The translations under genes were made by a program, and so were the position numbers. Shown here piece after piece: positions 26,071 through 35,177 of a DNA stretch of 64,000 nucleotides. Under the pieces are notes generated by a model. It saw only the letters and a list, made by a program, of their open reading frames with translations. It made no database searches and was not told the DNA's origin. This DNA comes from Comamonas resistens (GTDB lineage: Bacteria > Pseudomonadota > Gammaproteobacteria > Burkholderiales > Burkholderiaceae_C), in contig NZ_CP125947.1 in the NCBI RefSeq assembly GCF_030064165.1, positions 3,658,001 to 3,722,000 on the forward strand. Direction: 5' to 3'. Position 1 is the first letter of the stretch. Each line of letters begins with the position of its first letter.

Positions 26071-27228
26071 GTGAAACCTCTGCATGTCGCCATTGCCAGC
26101 ACCACGCTCCTGCTTGCGGGGATGGCGGTGCTGGGCGGCTGGATGGCGCACAAGGCAGCGCATATGGGCAAGCATGCGGCACTGCAGCAAACAGCATCAA
26201 GCCACCTGCAGCCATCAGTGCCCGGACAGGACAGTCGCTTCTACGCCAACAACCCGCGCGCCATGCGACTGGCTGAACGCATTGCCGAGCGCAGCGGGCT
26301 GGACTTAGCATGGCTGCAAAAAATCATAGGCACGGCTCGCATCAGCGAGCCTATACGCCAGTTGGTGCTTCCACCCAGGAAAACCGGCGCACGCCCTCAA
26401 AGGAAAAACTGGAATGCCTACCGCGCCCGCTTTGTCGAGCCCGTGCGCATTCGTGCGGGAGTGAAGTTTCGCGATGAACATCGCGAGGCCCTGCAACGCG
26501 CACAAAAGCAGTTTGGCGTGCCCGCAGAGATCATCGTGGGCGTGCTTGGCATGGAAACTCTCTGGGGCAAGCAAACCGGCCAGATCCGCGTGCTCGATGC
26601 ACTGGTCACACTGGCCGTGGACTTTCCGTCGGCACATCCGCGTGCCGCCCAGCGCGCTGCCTATTTTGCGGATGAGCTGGAGTACTTTCTGCGCCTGATG
26701 CACGACAGCGGCACCGACCCACGCGAGCCGCGTGGCAGCTATGCGGGCGACATGGGGCTGCCGCAGTTCATGCCGTCAAGCTGGGCGCGCTTCGGTGTGG
26801 ATTTCAATGGCGACGGCCATATCGATCTCTGGAATGCCGAGGATGCCATTGGCTCGGTGGCCAACTATTTGCTTGGCAAAGGCTGGCTGGCAGACCAGCC
26901 GGTGTATTACCCGGCCCAGATGGACGCATCGGAAGCCGTAGCTGCGCCACTGACGGCCACAGGACTTGCCCCCCTGCATAGCGTCGACAAGCTGCGCAGC
27001 CTTGGCATCACGCTGATGACGTCGCCAGACAATGCACCATCACCCGATGTACAGCTGGCGCTGGTGGAGCTGGAAAACCGCGACCAGCCATCATTGTGGA
27101 TCGCAGCTACTGGCAATCTCCGCACACTCACGCGCTACAACCCGTCGCGTTACTACGCCATGGCGGTTACCGAACTGGGGGCAGCGATTGCGGCAGCCCC
27201 GGCCCTAAGCACCGAACAGCAAGACTGA
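26071..27228 (+). CDS. Second MltB-type lytic transglycosylase
   Basis: A 385-residue paralogue of the preceding gene. It has a hydrophobic N-terminus (AIASTTLLLAGMAVLGGWMA) that may be an anchor or signal. Catalytic Glu162 is in GMETLWGKQTG, and RGSYAGDMGLPQFMPSSW and DFNGDGHIDLW are present. The likely start is a GTG at 26071, 31 bp after the mltB stop; a frame extending back to 25957 overlaps mltB and lacks a ribosome site. The tandem pair suggests duplication and division of labour within the operon. Its stop lies 4 bp from the end of the convergent next gene. Confidence 0.9.
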   Translation: MKPLHVAIASTTLLLAGMAVLGGWMAHKAAHMGKHAALQQTASSHLQPSVPGQDSRFYANNPRAMRLAERIAERSGLDLAWLQKIIGTARISEPIRQLVLPPRKTGARPQRKNWNAYRARFVEPVRIRAGVKFRDEHREALQRAQKQFGVPAEIIVGVLGMETLWGKQTGQIRVLDALVTLAVDFPSAHPRAAQRAAYFADELEYFLRLMHDSGTDPREPRGSYAGDMGLPQFMPSSWARFGVDFNGDGHIDLWNAEDAIGSVANYLLGKGWLADQPVYYPAQMDASEAVAAPLTATGLAPLHSVDKLRSLGITLMTSPDNAPSPDVQLALVELENRDQPSLWIAATGNLRTLTRYNPSRYYAMAVTELGAAIAAAPALSTEQQD

Positions 27229-27232
27229 TTTT

Positions 27233-28528
27233 TCAGCGGGGCCGCACCATCCTGCAACTTGTGGGCATCTCAGCCTTGGTCGCGGCGATCTCTCGCACCA
27301 CCTTGAAGCCATAGCCCGAACCTTCCACATCAAAGTCCACGCCGGGGCTGCCCTTTTTTTCCATCATGCCCACCACCAGAGACTGCTGAAACTGGTGGTC
27401 GGCGGCCCGCATCTGGCCGCTGCGGCCGGCCAGCTCTACCTTGGCATGCTCCATGGCCTGCGCCACGGCTACAGCGTCAGCACGGCCCGCTTTCTCCAGG
27501 CTTTGCGCCAGGGCCTCGATCATCAGCTGCATGCGCATGTGTACATAGTCGTCGCGCGGGTCAGGGAAACGTTCCCGGAATGAACGGTAAAACGCCCGGC
27601 TCTCTGCCGTCGGCACATTGGGCAACCAGTCGGCCACGGCCAGCACCTTGCCTACACCCGCGTCGCCCAGTGCTGCCGGAGCCCCTAGCGCATTGCCATA
27701 GAAGGTGTAGAAGCGACCTTCGTAACCGGCCTCCCGTGCGGCCTTGACCAACAGCATCAGGTCGTTGCCCCAGTTGCCGGTGATGACCGCCTCGGCGCCA
27801 CTTTGCTTGATCTTGACCGCATAGGGCGCAAAGTCCTTGACCCTACCCACAGGGTGCAGCTCGTCACCCACAATGCGTACGTCGGGGCGCAGCGCAGCCA
27901 GTTGCCGCCTGGCTTCGCGCAGCACGGCCTGCCCAAAACTGTAGTCCTGCCCGATCAGATAGGCGCTGTGCACGGCCTTGTCGTCCTTGATGACCTCCAT
28001 CAGCGCAGCCATGCGCATATCGGCATGGGCATCGAAGCGGAAATGCCAGAAACTGCAGCGCTCGTTGGTCAATGCCGGATCCACGGCCGAATAGTTGAGA
28101 TACAGCACGCGCCGCGCGGGGTCGCGACTGTTGTGCTTGTCGATGGCATCCAGCAACGCTGCCGCCGTGGCCGACGAATTGCCCTGCATGATGATGCGTG
28201 CACCGTTGTCTATGGCTGCACGCAGGGCCGACAGGGCTTCCTCGTTCTGCCCCTTGCTGTCGTAGCGCTCTATCACCAGCTCATGCAATCCATCGGCCAG
28301 ACGCACACCGCCGCGTGCATTCACGCGCTCGGTGGCCCACAGCAGATTGCGAAACACCGCCTCGCCGGTGTTCGCGAAAGGGCCCGAGAGACTCTCCACC
28401 AGCGCCAGTTTGATTGCAGGTGCTGGCTTGACCTTGGGCCCAGCCGACACAGCACCTGCGACCCCGAACGGCGCGCATATTAGTGGCAACTGCAGGTATT
28501 TCAAGACATCACGGCGCAATTTATTCAT
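27233..28528 (-). CDS. Branched-chain amino acid-type ABC solute-binding protein
   Basis: A 431-residue Peripla_BP_6 protein. It begins MNKLRRDVLKYLQL and then a hydrophobic segment, resembling a Tat-like or plain signal. The mature part starts near KLALVESLSGPFANTGEAVFRNLLWATERVNARGG, the family signature. Permease and ATPase genes are absent nearby, so it is an orphan binding protein. The ATG at 28528 has AAGAGG about nine bases upstream; an ATG at 28561 in the same frame is less well supported. It is convergent with the lytic transglycosylase gene. Confidence 0.88.
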   Translation of the reverse strand: MNKLRRDVLKYLQLPLICAPFGVAGAVSAGPKVKPAPAIKLALVESLSGPFANTGEAVFRNLLWATERVNARGGVRLADGLHELVIERYDSKGQNEEALSALRAAIDNGARIIMQGNSSATAAALLDAIDKHNSRDPARRVLYLNYSAVDPALTNERCSFWHFRFDAHADMRMAALMEVIKDDKAVHSAYLIGQDYSFGQAVLREARRQLAALRPDVRIVGDELHPVGRVKDFAPYAVKIKQSGAEAVITGNWGNDLMLLVKAAREAGYEGRFYTFYGNALGAPAALGDAGVGKVLAVADWLPNVPTAESRAFYRSFRERFPDPRDDYVHMRMQLMIEALAQSLEKAGRADAVAVAQAMEHAKVELAGRSGQMRAADHQFQQSLVVGMMEKKGSPGVDFDVEGSGYGFKVVREIAATKAEMPTSCRMVRPR

Positions 28529-28619
28529 CAAAAAAACCTCTTGAAATGCGCTTGCGGCCACCTACCTATGAGTCAAGCGGCAGCAACGCAAGCCGCGCAG
28601 TTTATAGGAGTTAAACACC

Positions 28620-29003
28620 ATGATCTTCGCCCCTGTGATGAGCCGTAATGCCTTTGTTTCCCCTCGTGCCGCCGACCTGGCCCTGCAGCGCTTTCTGCAA
28701 GGCACACTGGGCGCCGCAAGCCCTGTGCAGCAACAGGTTCAAGTCAGCCGCGATGACAAGTCCACCACATTGAGCCTGGATGTCCCGGGCCTGGCTCGCG
28801 AGCAGCTCAAGCTCTCCATTGACGGAGCCGTCATCAGGCTCGAAAGCGCGGAAGGAGCCTCCCGTCAGGTCAAGCGCGCCTGGGAGCTGGACCACGAGAT
28901 CGATGCCGCCGCCAGCAAGGCCAAACTGGAACATGGCGTGCTGACATTGACCCTGGTCAAGCTGGAACCACAGTCCAAAGCCACGGAACTGGCGATTGAA
29001 TAA
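28620..29003 (+). CDS. Small heat-shock protein, Hsp20/alpha-crystallin family
   Basis: A 127-residue protein with a short alpha-crystallin domain (about residues 40-120): TLSLDVPGLAREQLKLSIDGAVIRLES and LEHGVLTLTLVKLEPQ. It lacks the usual long N-terminal arm, and the I-x-I tail motif is weak. Such proteins hold unfolding proteins as oligomers. AGGAG lies eight bases before the ATG. It stands alone, with its own terminator downstream. Confidence 0.9.
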   Translation: MIFAPVMSRNAFVSPRAADLALQRFLQGTLGAASPVQQQVQVSRDDKSTTLSLDVPGLAREQLKLSIDGAVIRLESAEGASRQVKRAWELDHEIDAAASKAKLEHGVLTLTLVKLEPQSKATELAIE

Positions 29004-29078
29004 GCGCCCATCCTGTTGACCTGCCTGCCGCCCTTCCTTTCTTCCATCTCCTCTTAGCCCTGGCAGGCCGGAAAACTC

Positions 29079-29110
29079 AAAGCCCGCAATGTTTTACATT
29101 GCGGGCTTTT
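29079..29110 (+). terminator. Rho-independent terminator of the hsp20 gene
   Basis: AAAGCCCGCAATG-ttttа-type loop-CATTGCGGGCTTTT: a 13-bp stem around a TTTTA loop, followed by a T-run, 75 bp beyond the stop codon. Confidence 0.88.
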
Positions 29111-29230
29111 GTGATGGAGCTCATGAGTCTGAACTTGCTATTGCCGACCAATCCTTGTTGCCGGCAAGGCCTGAATATGGAAAAACTCTCTGCAAGTCTT
29201 TCTGGACAAGCGCCAAGCGCTCTCAAAACA

Positions 29231-29252
29231 AAAGCAGCCCTGAGGCTGCTTT
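29231..29252 (-). terminator. Rho-independent terminator of tsaD
   Basis: On the minus strand AAAGCAGCC-tcag-GGCTGCTTT is followed by TGTTTTG. It starts 23 bp beyond the tsaD stop. Confidence 0.8.
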
Positions 29253-29275
29253 GTCTGACTGTCTGAAACCAGCGC

Positions 29276-30316
29276 TTATTTCAGCGCATCCAGCGGCCAG
29301 CGCGGCTTCACGTCAAACGCGTATTCCTTGTTCGCCTGTTCGCGACCGGCCTGCAGGCGCATGGCCGCAGCCATGGCAATCATGGCGCCGTTGTCCGTGC
29401 ACAGATGCAGCTCGGGGTAGTGCACGCGAATCTTGCGCCTGGCACAGGCCTGGTTGAGCTGCTCGCGCAGCAGCTTGTTGGCGCCCACACCGCCTGCGAC
29501 GACCACGCGCTTCATGCCCGTCTGGTCCAGAGCCTTGAGCGTCTTCTTCACCAGCACTTCCACAATCGCGGCCTGGGTGCTGGCCGCCAGATCGGCTTTG
29601 CGCGCCTCCAGCTCCTCGCCCAGCTTCTTGGCCTGTGTCAGCACCGCCGTCTTGAGCCCGGCAAAGGAAAAATCCAGATCGCCGGAATGCAGCAAGGGAC
29701 GTGGCAGCTTGAAGGCCTCGGCGTCTCCTGCTTCAGCCAGCCTGGAAAGCACCGGGCCACCGGGATAAGGCAGGCCCATGAGCTTGGCGGATTTGTCAAA
29801 TGCTTCGCCTGCAGCATCGTCAATGGTTTCGCCGAGGATTTCGTACTGGCCCACCCCGTCGACACGCATGAGCTGGGTATGGCCACCCGAAACCAGCAGC
29901 GCCACAAAGGGAAACTCGGGGGGGTCCGCGCTCAGGAAGGGCGACAGCAAATGACCTTCCAGGTGATGCACGCCGAGCACGGGCTTGTCCAGCGCAGCGG
30001 CCATGGCACAGGCGGCACCCGATCCCACCAGCAAGGCTCCGGCAAGGCCGGGACCGCGCGTGAAAGCAATCACATCCACGTTGTCGAGCTTTTCTCCCGC
30101 ATCGGCCAGTACTTTCTCGGTCAGCGGCAGCACGCGGCGGATATGGTCGCGACTGGCCAGCTCCGGCACCACGCCGCCATAAGCCTGGTGCATTTCAATC
30201 TGGCTGTGCAAGGCATGGCTGAGCAAGGCGGGTACGCCCTGTCCATCCGGCATGCGCACCAAGGCCACGCCGGTTTCATCGCAGGAGGATTCGATTCCGA
30301 GGATCAGCAAACTCAT
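29276..30316 (-). CDS. tsaD: tRNA N6-adenosine threonylcarbamoyltransferase
   Basis: A 346-residue TsaD (Gcp/YgjD) protein, starting [20 protein letters not shown]. The metal ligands are in VHHLEGH (His118 and His122), and the glycine-rich [10 protein letters not shown] and [13 protein letters not shown] motifs are present. With TsaB, TsaC and TsaE it makes t6A37 in ANN-decoding tRNAs, an essential step. The start at 30316 fits the conserved N-terminus; the frame extends 13 codons further without support. It is a single gene with its own terminator. Confidence 0.96.
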   Translation of the reverse strand: MSLLILGIESSCDETGVALVRMPDGQGVPALLSHALHSQIEMHQAYGGVVPELASRDHIRRVLPLTEKVLADAGEKLDNVDVIAFTRGPGLAGALLVGSGAACAMAAALDKPVLGVHHLEGHLLSPFLSADPPEFPFVALLVSGGHTQLMRVDGVGQYEILGETIDDAAGEAFDKSAKLMGLPYPGGPVLSRLAEAGDAEAFKLPRPLLHSGDLDFSFAGLKTAVLTQAKKLGEELEARKADLAASTQAAIVEVLVKKTLKALDQTGMKRVVVAGGVGANKLLREQLNQACARRKIRVHYPELHLCTDNGAMIAMAAAMRLQAGREQANKEYAFDVKPRWPLDALK

Positions 30317-30406
30317 GGGGCGCAAGTGTAGAACCAGCGTGCCCGCAATGCACAAGGGCGGACATTAGCCCTGCCCGCCCTTGTGTTGGAAGATGTCTGC
30401 CCAGCC

Positions 30407-30859
30407 TCAGCTGTGGATGGGAGTGGTGCCAGAGATGTAATGCTCCAGCTGCTGGATGGTGAACTGCTGCTCGGAAATGATTTCCTTGACCAGGTCACCA
30501 ATGGAAAGCACCCCCACCAGTTGACGGTTCTCATCCATCACCGGCAGGTGACGAATGCGGTGGGTGGTCATCAGCGCCATGCATTCGCCGCTGGTCTGGC
30601 GCGGCAGCACGCAGTGAACCTTGGAGGTCATCACATCGCCCACCAGCGTGCTGCTGGAATTTCGGCCCTGCAGCGCAATCTTGCGCGCGTAGTCGCGCTC
30701 GGTCACTATGCCTGCCAGGGCTGCACCGTCCAGCACCAGCAGCGCACCAACGCCTTTCTCGGCCATCATCTTCAGAGCGTCCAGCATGGTGCTGCGGGGA
30801 GATACGCTGTAAATGGCGCTATTGCCTTTGTCTCTCAGGATCTCGGCTACGGTCGTCAT
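30407..30859 (-). CDS. CBS-domain protein (tandem CBS pair)
   Basis: A 150-residue protein made almost entirely of two CBS motifs (about residues 10-68 and 75-135; MTERDYARK-like VTERDYARK and VGVLSIGDLVKEII are clear). CBS pairs bind adenosyl ligands such as AMP, ATP or NAD and regulate partner proteins, but no partner domain is fused here. A good AAAGGAGGA site precedes the ATG. It is a single-gene unit. Confidence 0.93.
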   Translation of the reverse strand: MTTVAEILRDKGNSAIYSVSPRSTMLDALKMMAEKGVGALLVLDGAALAGIVTERDYARKIALQGRNSSSTLVGDVMTSKVHCVLPRQTSGECMALMTTHRIRHLPVMDENRQLVGVLSIGDLVKEIISEQQFTIQQLEHYISGTTPIHS

Positions 30860-31001
30860 CGGGTCCTCCTTTCAGGTCCAAAAAGCACTCACGCGGCCAG
30901 TGTCAAGAAATTGCTGCAATGCGGCAATCAGGCGATGCCCTCATGCCTCCATGCAGTTTGCACTCGCTGCCTGATAGCCATCTTAAGCCGCAACAGATGC
31001 A

Positions 31002-31029
31002 AAAAAAGGCAGCCAAAGCTGCCTTTTTT
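31002..31029 (-). terminator. Rho-independent terminator of the DUF937 gene
   Basis: AAAAAAGGCAGC-caaa-GCTGCCTTTTTT: a 12-bp stem counting the A/T arms, 23 bp beyond the DUF937 stop on the minus strand. Confidence 0.88.
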
Positions 31030-31052
31030 CTGTCAGTGGAGTGGGGCCGGTT

Positions 31053-31730
31053 TCAACGGCGTCCATTGAGAAAGCTGCTGCCCAGCTTGAACAGATCGCC
31101 CACATCGAGCTTGCCGTCGCCGTTCTGATCCAGCAGGCTGCCCAGGATGCCGCCGGCAGCACCGCCCTGGGCTTGAATCTGGCTGCGCTCCTGGCCCAGG
31201 GCATTGCCCAGGTCATTGGCGCCCATGCCCTGGGACTGAACACGGTTGGCCAGGAAAGACATCACCAGCGGCGCCAGCAGAGCCATCAACTGGCCCGCAT
31301 TGGCGCCCAGGCCCGTGGCCTGGCCCAGCTGCGACTCGGCCTGCTGACGCTGACCGCCAAAGATATTGCCCAAAATGGAGCCGCCATTGGTCTGCCCGCC
31401 ACCGGAGCCACCGCCCAGCACGGCCCCCAGGATGCTGCCCAGGCCACCGGCACCGCCGCCCGAGCCCCCCAGCAGGCCACCGACCAGACTGCCCAGGTCC
31501 ATGGCGCCATTGGCGCTGCTGTGATCCCGCTGCAGCGCACCCAACAGATCAGCGGCGCCTTGAGGCTGGGCAGCGTTCTGGCCCAGCGCGCCAAACAGCA
31601 TGGGCAGCGCCACGCCTACGGCCTGCTCCGCCTGCACGGAGTCGATGCCCAGTTGCTGGGCCAGCCCCTGCATGGGGGCACCTTGCAATTGGCCCATGAG
31701 CTCGTCGGACAAAGATGCGTTACTGGTCAT
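31053..31730 (-). CDS. YidB/DUF937-family protein with a C-terminal EF-hand-like loop
   Basis: A 225-residue, Gly/Gln-rich protein of the DUF937 (YidB) family: an N-terminal helical part (ELMGQLQGAPMQGLAQQLG), central glycine-rich linkers (GLLGGSGGGAGGLGSILGAV) and a second helical part. The C-terminus carries DQNGDGKLDVGDL, a textbook calcium-binding loop of the EF-hand/dockerin type, following LGSLL. Function of DUF937 is not established. The start at 31730 is preceded by AGGAG; upstream frame is unsupported. Confidence 0.88.
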   Translation of the reverse strand: MTSNASLSDELMGQLQGAPMQGLAQQLGIDSVQAEQAVGVALPMLFGALGQNAAQPQGAADLLGALQRDHSSANGAMDLGSLVGGLLGGSGGGAGGLGSILGAVLGGGSGGGQTNGGSILGNIFGGQRQQAESQLGQATGLGANAGQLMALLAPLVMSFLANRVQSQGMGANDLGNALGQERSQIQAQGGAAGGILGSLLDQNGDGKLDVGDLFKLGSSFLNGRR

Positions 31731-31985
31731 GTCAAATGCTCCTAAAAAACAGCGCACATCGTAAGCGCGCCACATGGCACCAATTGTGATGAATCTTCAC
31801 CGCGCAGCACAAAGCGCAGCCAGCGCATCACCGAGACTGGATATTTGAGCACGAGCGGACTCTCCAGTGCGCATTTGCAAGCGCGGTGCAGACCTGATCT
31901 GACAGACGGCATGCGACCCGCATAGATTTAGATATAGCCCAAATGTCTTATGAGCTGCGGTTTTTATGACGACAATTGTCGAATC

Positions 31986-32978
31986 ATGAGCATCAGTCAT
32001 TACATCAAGGAAATTGGCCGCGGCAGCAAGGGAGCCCGTTCCCTGACGCGTGCACAGGCCTGCGACCTGATGGGACAGGTGCTCGACGGCCAGGTCAGCG
32101 ACCTGGAGCTGGGCGGCTTTTGCATTGCCATGCGCTTCAAGGGCGAAAGTGCCAAAGAACTGGCAGGTTTTCTCGATGCCACGCACCAGCGCCTTCCCGC
32201 ATGGCCTCAGGCCCACAGACCCATGCCCGTGGTGGTCATCCCCAGCTATAACGGCGCGCGCAAGCAGGCCAATCTGACCCCTCTGCTTGCCGGTCTGCTG
32301 AGCCAGCGCGGCCTGCCCGTGCTGGTCCATGGCTGCGATACCGAAGCGCAGCGCATAGGCACGGCCGCCGTCTGGCAGGAGCTGGGCTGGTCCACATCAG
32401 CGCAAGCCCTGGCGCTGGAACCTGGCGACAAGGTATGGATGCGCACCCGCCATTTGCTGGCCCCGCTGGAGCGGCTGTTGCAACTGCGCCGCCAGATGGG
32501 CCTGCGCAACCCGGCGCACAGCCTGGTCAAGCTGCTGGACCCCATACGAGGCGCCAGCCCGGATCGGTCGGCGCTGCTGCTGTCCAGCTACACCCACCCG
32601 GCCTATGTGGAGCCCATGAGCCAGACCCTGGCCCTGCTGGGCAGCAGCGCCCTGCTGCTGCGCGGCAATGAAGGCGAAGCCGTTGCAGCCCCGCACCGTG
32701 AACCCGCCAGCCTGGGCATGATCGCCGGTGAAATCGTGTTCGAGCGCTGCGCCATCCATAGCAGTCAGCTCGCATCCGACAAGGTGGCAGAACCCATTCA
32801 ACAGAATCTGGACGCCGCGCAGACCGCGCGGCTGATTGAAGACATGCTTGGCAAGCCGCAAACCGTTCCCGCCCCCATCGCGGCACAGGTAGAACAGATC
32901 GTGGCCCTGCACCAGGCCATGCAAGACAAGCTCGCCAGCCGCATTGCGTTGCAGGCATTTCAGCGCAACGCAGACTGA
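31986..32978 (+). CDS. ybiB: YbiB/TrpD2-type DNA-binding protein
   Basis: A 330-residue member of the anthranilate phosphoribosyltransferase-like family. It contains the TrpD N-terminal helical bundle (SLTRAQACDLMGQVLDGQVSDLELGGFCIAMRFKGES) and a partner barrel with VVIPSYNGARKQANLTPLLA in place of the glycine-rich PRPP loop of true TrpD. E. coli YbiB binds nucleic acid and responds to DNA damage, so enzymatic activity is not expected. It is 11 bp upstream of cobA on the same strand and is probably co-transcribed with it. Confidence 0.9.
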   Translation: MSISHYIKEIGRGSKGARSLTRAQACDLMGQVLDGQVSDLELGGFCIAMRFKGESAKELAGFLDATHQRLPAWPQAHRPMPVVVIPSYNGARKQANLTPLLAGLLSQRGLPVLVHGCDTEAQRIGTAAVWQELGWSTSAQALALEPGDKVWMRTRHLLAPLERLLQLRRQMGLRNPAHSLVKLLDPIRGASPDRSALLLSSYTHPAYVEPMSQTLALLGSSALLLRGNEGEAVAAPHREPASLGMIAGEIVFERCAIHSSQLASDKVAEPIQQNLDAAQTARLIEDMLGKPQTVPAPIAAQVEQIVALHQAMQDKLASRIALQAFQRNAD

Positions 32979-32989
32979 GAACAAGCGCC

Positions 32990-33781
32990 ATGAACTCTCT
33001 CTCATCCTCCCCCATCCCACAAGGCTCATGCACGCTGGTCGGCGCAGGCCCTGGTGACCCCGAGCTGCTGACCATCAAGGCCGCCAAGGCCATTGCGGGC
33101 GCCAGCGTGCTGTTTGTCGACGACCTGGTCAGCGACGCCATCCTGGCCCATGCCAACCCCAACGCCCGCGTGGTCTACGTGGGCAAGCGCGGCGGCTGCA
33201 AGAGCACGCCCCAGGCCTTCATCGAAAAACTGATGGTCGCTGCCGTGCATGAGGGCGAGAACGTGGTGCGCCTCAAGGGCGGCGACCCTTTCATCTTTGG
33301 CCGAGGCGGCGAAGAGGTCGAGCACCTGCGCGAAGCCGGCATCGCGGTGCAGGTCATCAATGGCATCACCTCGGGCCTGGCCGGCCTGACCAGTCTCGGT
33401 GCACCGTTGACCCACCGTGACCGCGCCCATGGCGTGTTGTTCATGACCGGTCACGCCAAGCCCGGCGACAGCGGCCCCGACTGGCGCCTGATTGCCGCCA
33501 CCGCACATGCGGCCAGGCTGACACTGGTGATCTATATGGGTGTCAGCGGCGTGCAGCGCATCCGCGACGAGCTGCTGACAGGCCTGCCCGGCAACACGCC
33601 CGTAGCCATTATTCAGCATGCAAGCTTGCCCCATCAGCGCCACGCGCTCACATTTTTGCAAGATCTGCCCGAGTGCATTGCCGAAAACCAGCTGGGCAGC
33701 CCCAGCATCATCGTCGTGGGCGATGTGGTGCAAGGCATTGCCGCCTGGCAGGCCGAACAGGGTCAGCTCAGGGTGGCCTGA
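32990..33781 (+). CDS. cobA: Uroporphyrinogen-III C-methyltransferase (SUMT)
   Basis: A 263-residue SAM-dependent tetrapyrrole methylase. Family marks are LVGAGPGDPELLTIKA near residue 15, VRLKGGDPFIFGRGGEE near 95 and the AIIQHASLPHQR segment. It makes precorrin-2, the branch point to sirohaem and cobalamin. It lacks the CysG N-terminal dehydrogenase/chelatase domain. It follows ybiB closely and ends at a strong bidirectional terminator. No riboswitch is visible upstream. Confidence 0.95.
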   Translation: MNSLSSSPIPQGSCTLVGAGPGDPELLTIKAAKAIAGASVLFVDDLVSDAILAHANPNARVVYVGKRGGCKSTPQAFIEKLMVAAVHEGENVVRLKGGDPFIFGRGGEEVEHLREAGIAVQVINGITSGLAGLTSLGAPLTHRDRAHGVLFMTGHAKPGDSGPDWRLIAATAHAARLTLVIYMGVSGVQRIRDELLTGLPGNTPVAIIQHASLPHQRHALTFLQDLPECIAENQLGSPSIIVVGDVVQGIAAWQAEQGQLRVA

Positions 33782-33803
33782 GGTCGCGTCCCCAGTTCAA
33801 TAC

Positions 33804-33830
33804 AAAAAGGCCGCATCAAGCGGCCTTTTT
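33804..33830. terminator. Bidirectional terminator between cobA and the thioesterase gene
   Basis: AAAAAGGCCGC-atcaa-GCGGCCTTTTT, an 11-bp perfect stem between two convergent genes, with T-runs in both directions. Confidence 0.9.
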
Positions 33831-33851
33831 TCATGGCTTGCCTGCAGGCCA

Positions 33852-34355
33852 TCAGACCGAGGGCGTGACGCTGCCGCCGGTCACACGGGTCTGGGCAAAG
33901 CGCTCTGCCATGTCCTTGCGCAGTTCCTTGCGGATGATGGCGGCCTGCCAGCGGCGCTTTTCTTCGTCGGTCTGCAGCTGCAGCGGCGGCACGGGGGCAG
34001 GCTTTTTGTCATCGTCCACGGCCACCATGGTGAAGAAGCAGCTGTTCACGTGGCGCACCACCTGGCTGCGAATCTCCTCGGCAATCACCTTGATGCCGAT
34101 TTCCATGGATGACTTGCCCGTATGGTTCACGCTGGCCAGAAAAGTCACCAGCTCGCCCACATGAATGGGTTGCAGAAACATCACCTGATCCACACTCAGC
34201 GTCACGACATAGCGGCCCGCATAGCGGCTGGCGCAGGCATAGGCAACCTGGTCAAGCAGCTTCAGAATGGCGCCGCCGTGCACATTGCCGGAAAAATTGG
34301 CCATGTCGGGCGACATGAGCACGGTCATGCTCAGCTGGTGGGATGGTGTATTCAT
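33852..34355 (-). CDS. Acyl-CoA thioesterase, hotdog fold (YciA-like)
   Basis: A 167-residue hotdog-domain protein with the conserved NFSGNVHGGAILKLLDQVAYACASRY motif, which carries the active-site Asn/His/Asp region, and then SVDQVMFLQPIHVGELV. It hydrolyses acyl-CoA thioesters. The C-terminal 45 residues are charged and extend past the domain. A single gene, convergent with cobA. Confidence 0.92.
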   Translation of the reverse strand: MNTPSHQLSMTVLMSPDMANFSGNVHGGAILKLLDQVAYACASRYAGRYVVTLSVDQVMFLQPIHVGELVTFLASVNHTGKSSMEIGIKVIAEEIRSQVVRHVNSCFFTMVAVDDDKKPAPVPPLQLQTDEEKRRWQAAIIRKELRKDMAERFAQTRVTGGSVTPSV

Positions 34356-34500
34356 GGGGCGCGATTTTAGAAGTGATCACTCCAGTGTGTAGCAGCTCCA
34401 GCGCTATATCCCGACGCAGTACCCCGGCACTGGGCCGCAGACACGCTATAACCTCCAAACCTTTGCTACCCCCTCGGCCTTTGCCCTTGAGTTGCCTTCC

Positions 34501-35103
34501 ATGCAAATCCTCTTTCCCAATCCCTTTGGAGCCCAACCCGCCCCGGAGAAGGACATCCAGGCCCTGCAGGCCCATATTGGCTTTTCCGAGTCCTATGCCG
34601 ACTTTCTGCGCACGCAAAACGGGTTCTCCGTGCTGACCATGGAAGAGTCTGCCGATATCAGCGCGCATATCCGGCCCAGCCCTGTGCAAAGCGAGGAGCG
34701 CTACGCCAATCTGCGGGTGCTCAACAGCTTTGCCGCGCAAGACCCGTATTACGACCTGGAGTCCGAGCAAGCCGACTTTCTGCTGGCCGACTGGTTTCTC
34801 AACATCGGCAGCGACCCGGCGGGCAACCCTTTTGTCGAAGTGCTGCACGGCCGCCACAAAGGCAAGATCGGCAGCCTCGATCACGACCTGTTTGCAGGGG
34901 CAGAGAATCGGCAGGAGTTTCTCGACGAAATGGAACTGGGCCATATCGCAGCACTGAGCCTGGCCGAGCAGGCCGATGCACTGTGCGACGACTCGCTGGG
35001 GCTGATCTGGTTTCACGCCCGCGATATGAGCGCCTTTACCGCGCACTGCATCTACTGCGATGAGACTTTCTGGGGCTTTGTGGTGGACGAGCCCGGCATC
35101 TGA
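34501..35103 (+). CDS. SMI1/KNR4-family protein
   Basis: A 200-residue protein recognisable by the SMI1/KNR4 layout: an N-terminal helix with LP-like segment (DIQALQAHIGFSESYADFLRTQNG), a middle LNSF...DWFLNIGSDPAGNPFVEVLHG block and a following acidic, aromatic C-terminal part. In bacteria such proteins often act as immunity proteins to contact-dependent toxins, but isolated copies also occur; no toxin gene is visible here. The ATG at 34501 is taken as start; a TTG three codons earlier is possible. Confidence 0.7.
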   Translation: MQILFPNPFGAQPAPEKDIQALQAHIGFSESYADFLRTQNGFSVLTMEESADISAHIRPSPVQSEERYANLRVLNSFAAQDPYYDLESEQADFLLADWFLNIGSDPAGNPFVEVLHGRHKGKIGSLDHDLFAGAENRQEFLDEMELGHIAALSLAEQADALCDDSLGLIWFHARDMSAFTAHCIYCDETFWGFVVDEPGI

Positions 35104-35177
35104 GCCAGCTGGGACACAATCGCGCAGATTCGCGCCTCAGCTCAGGCGCCCTGTTTTCTCTTGCCTATTCGCCTGCC

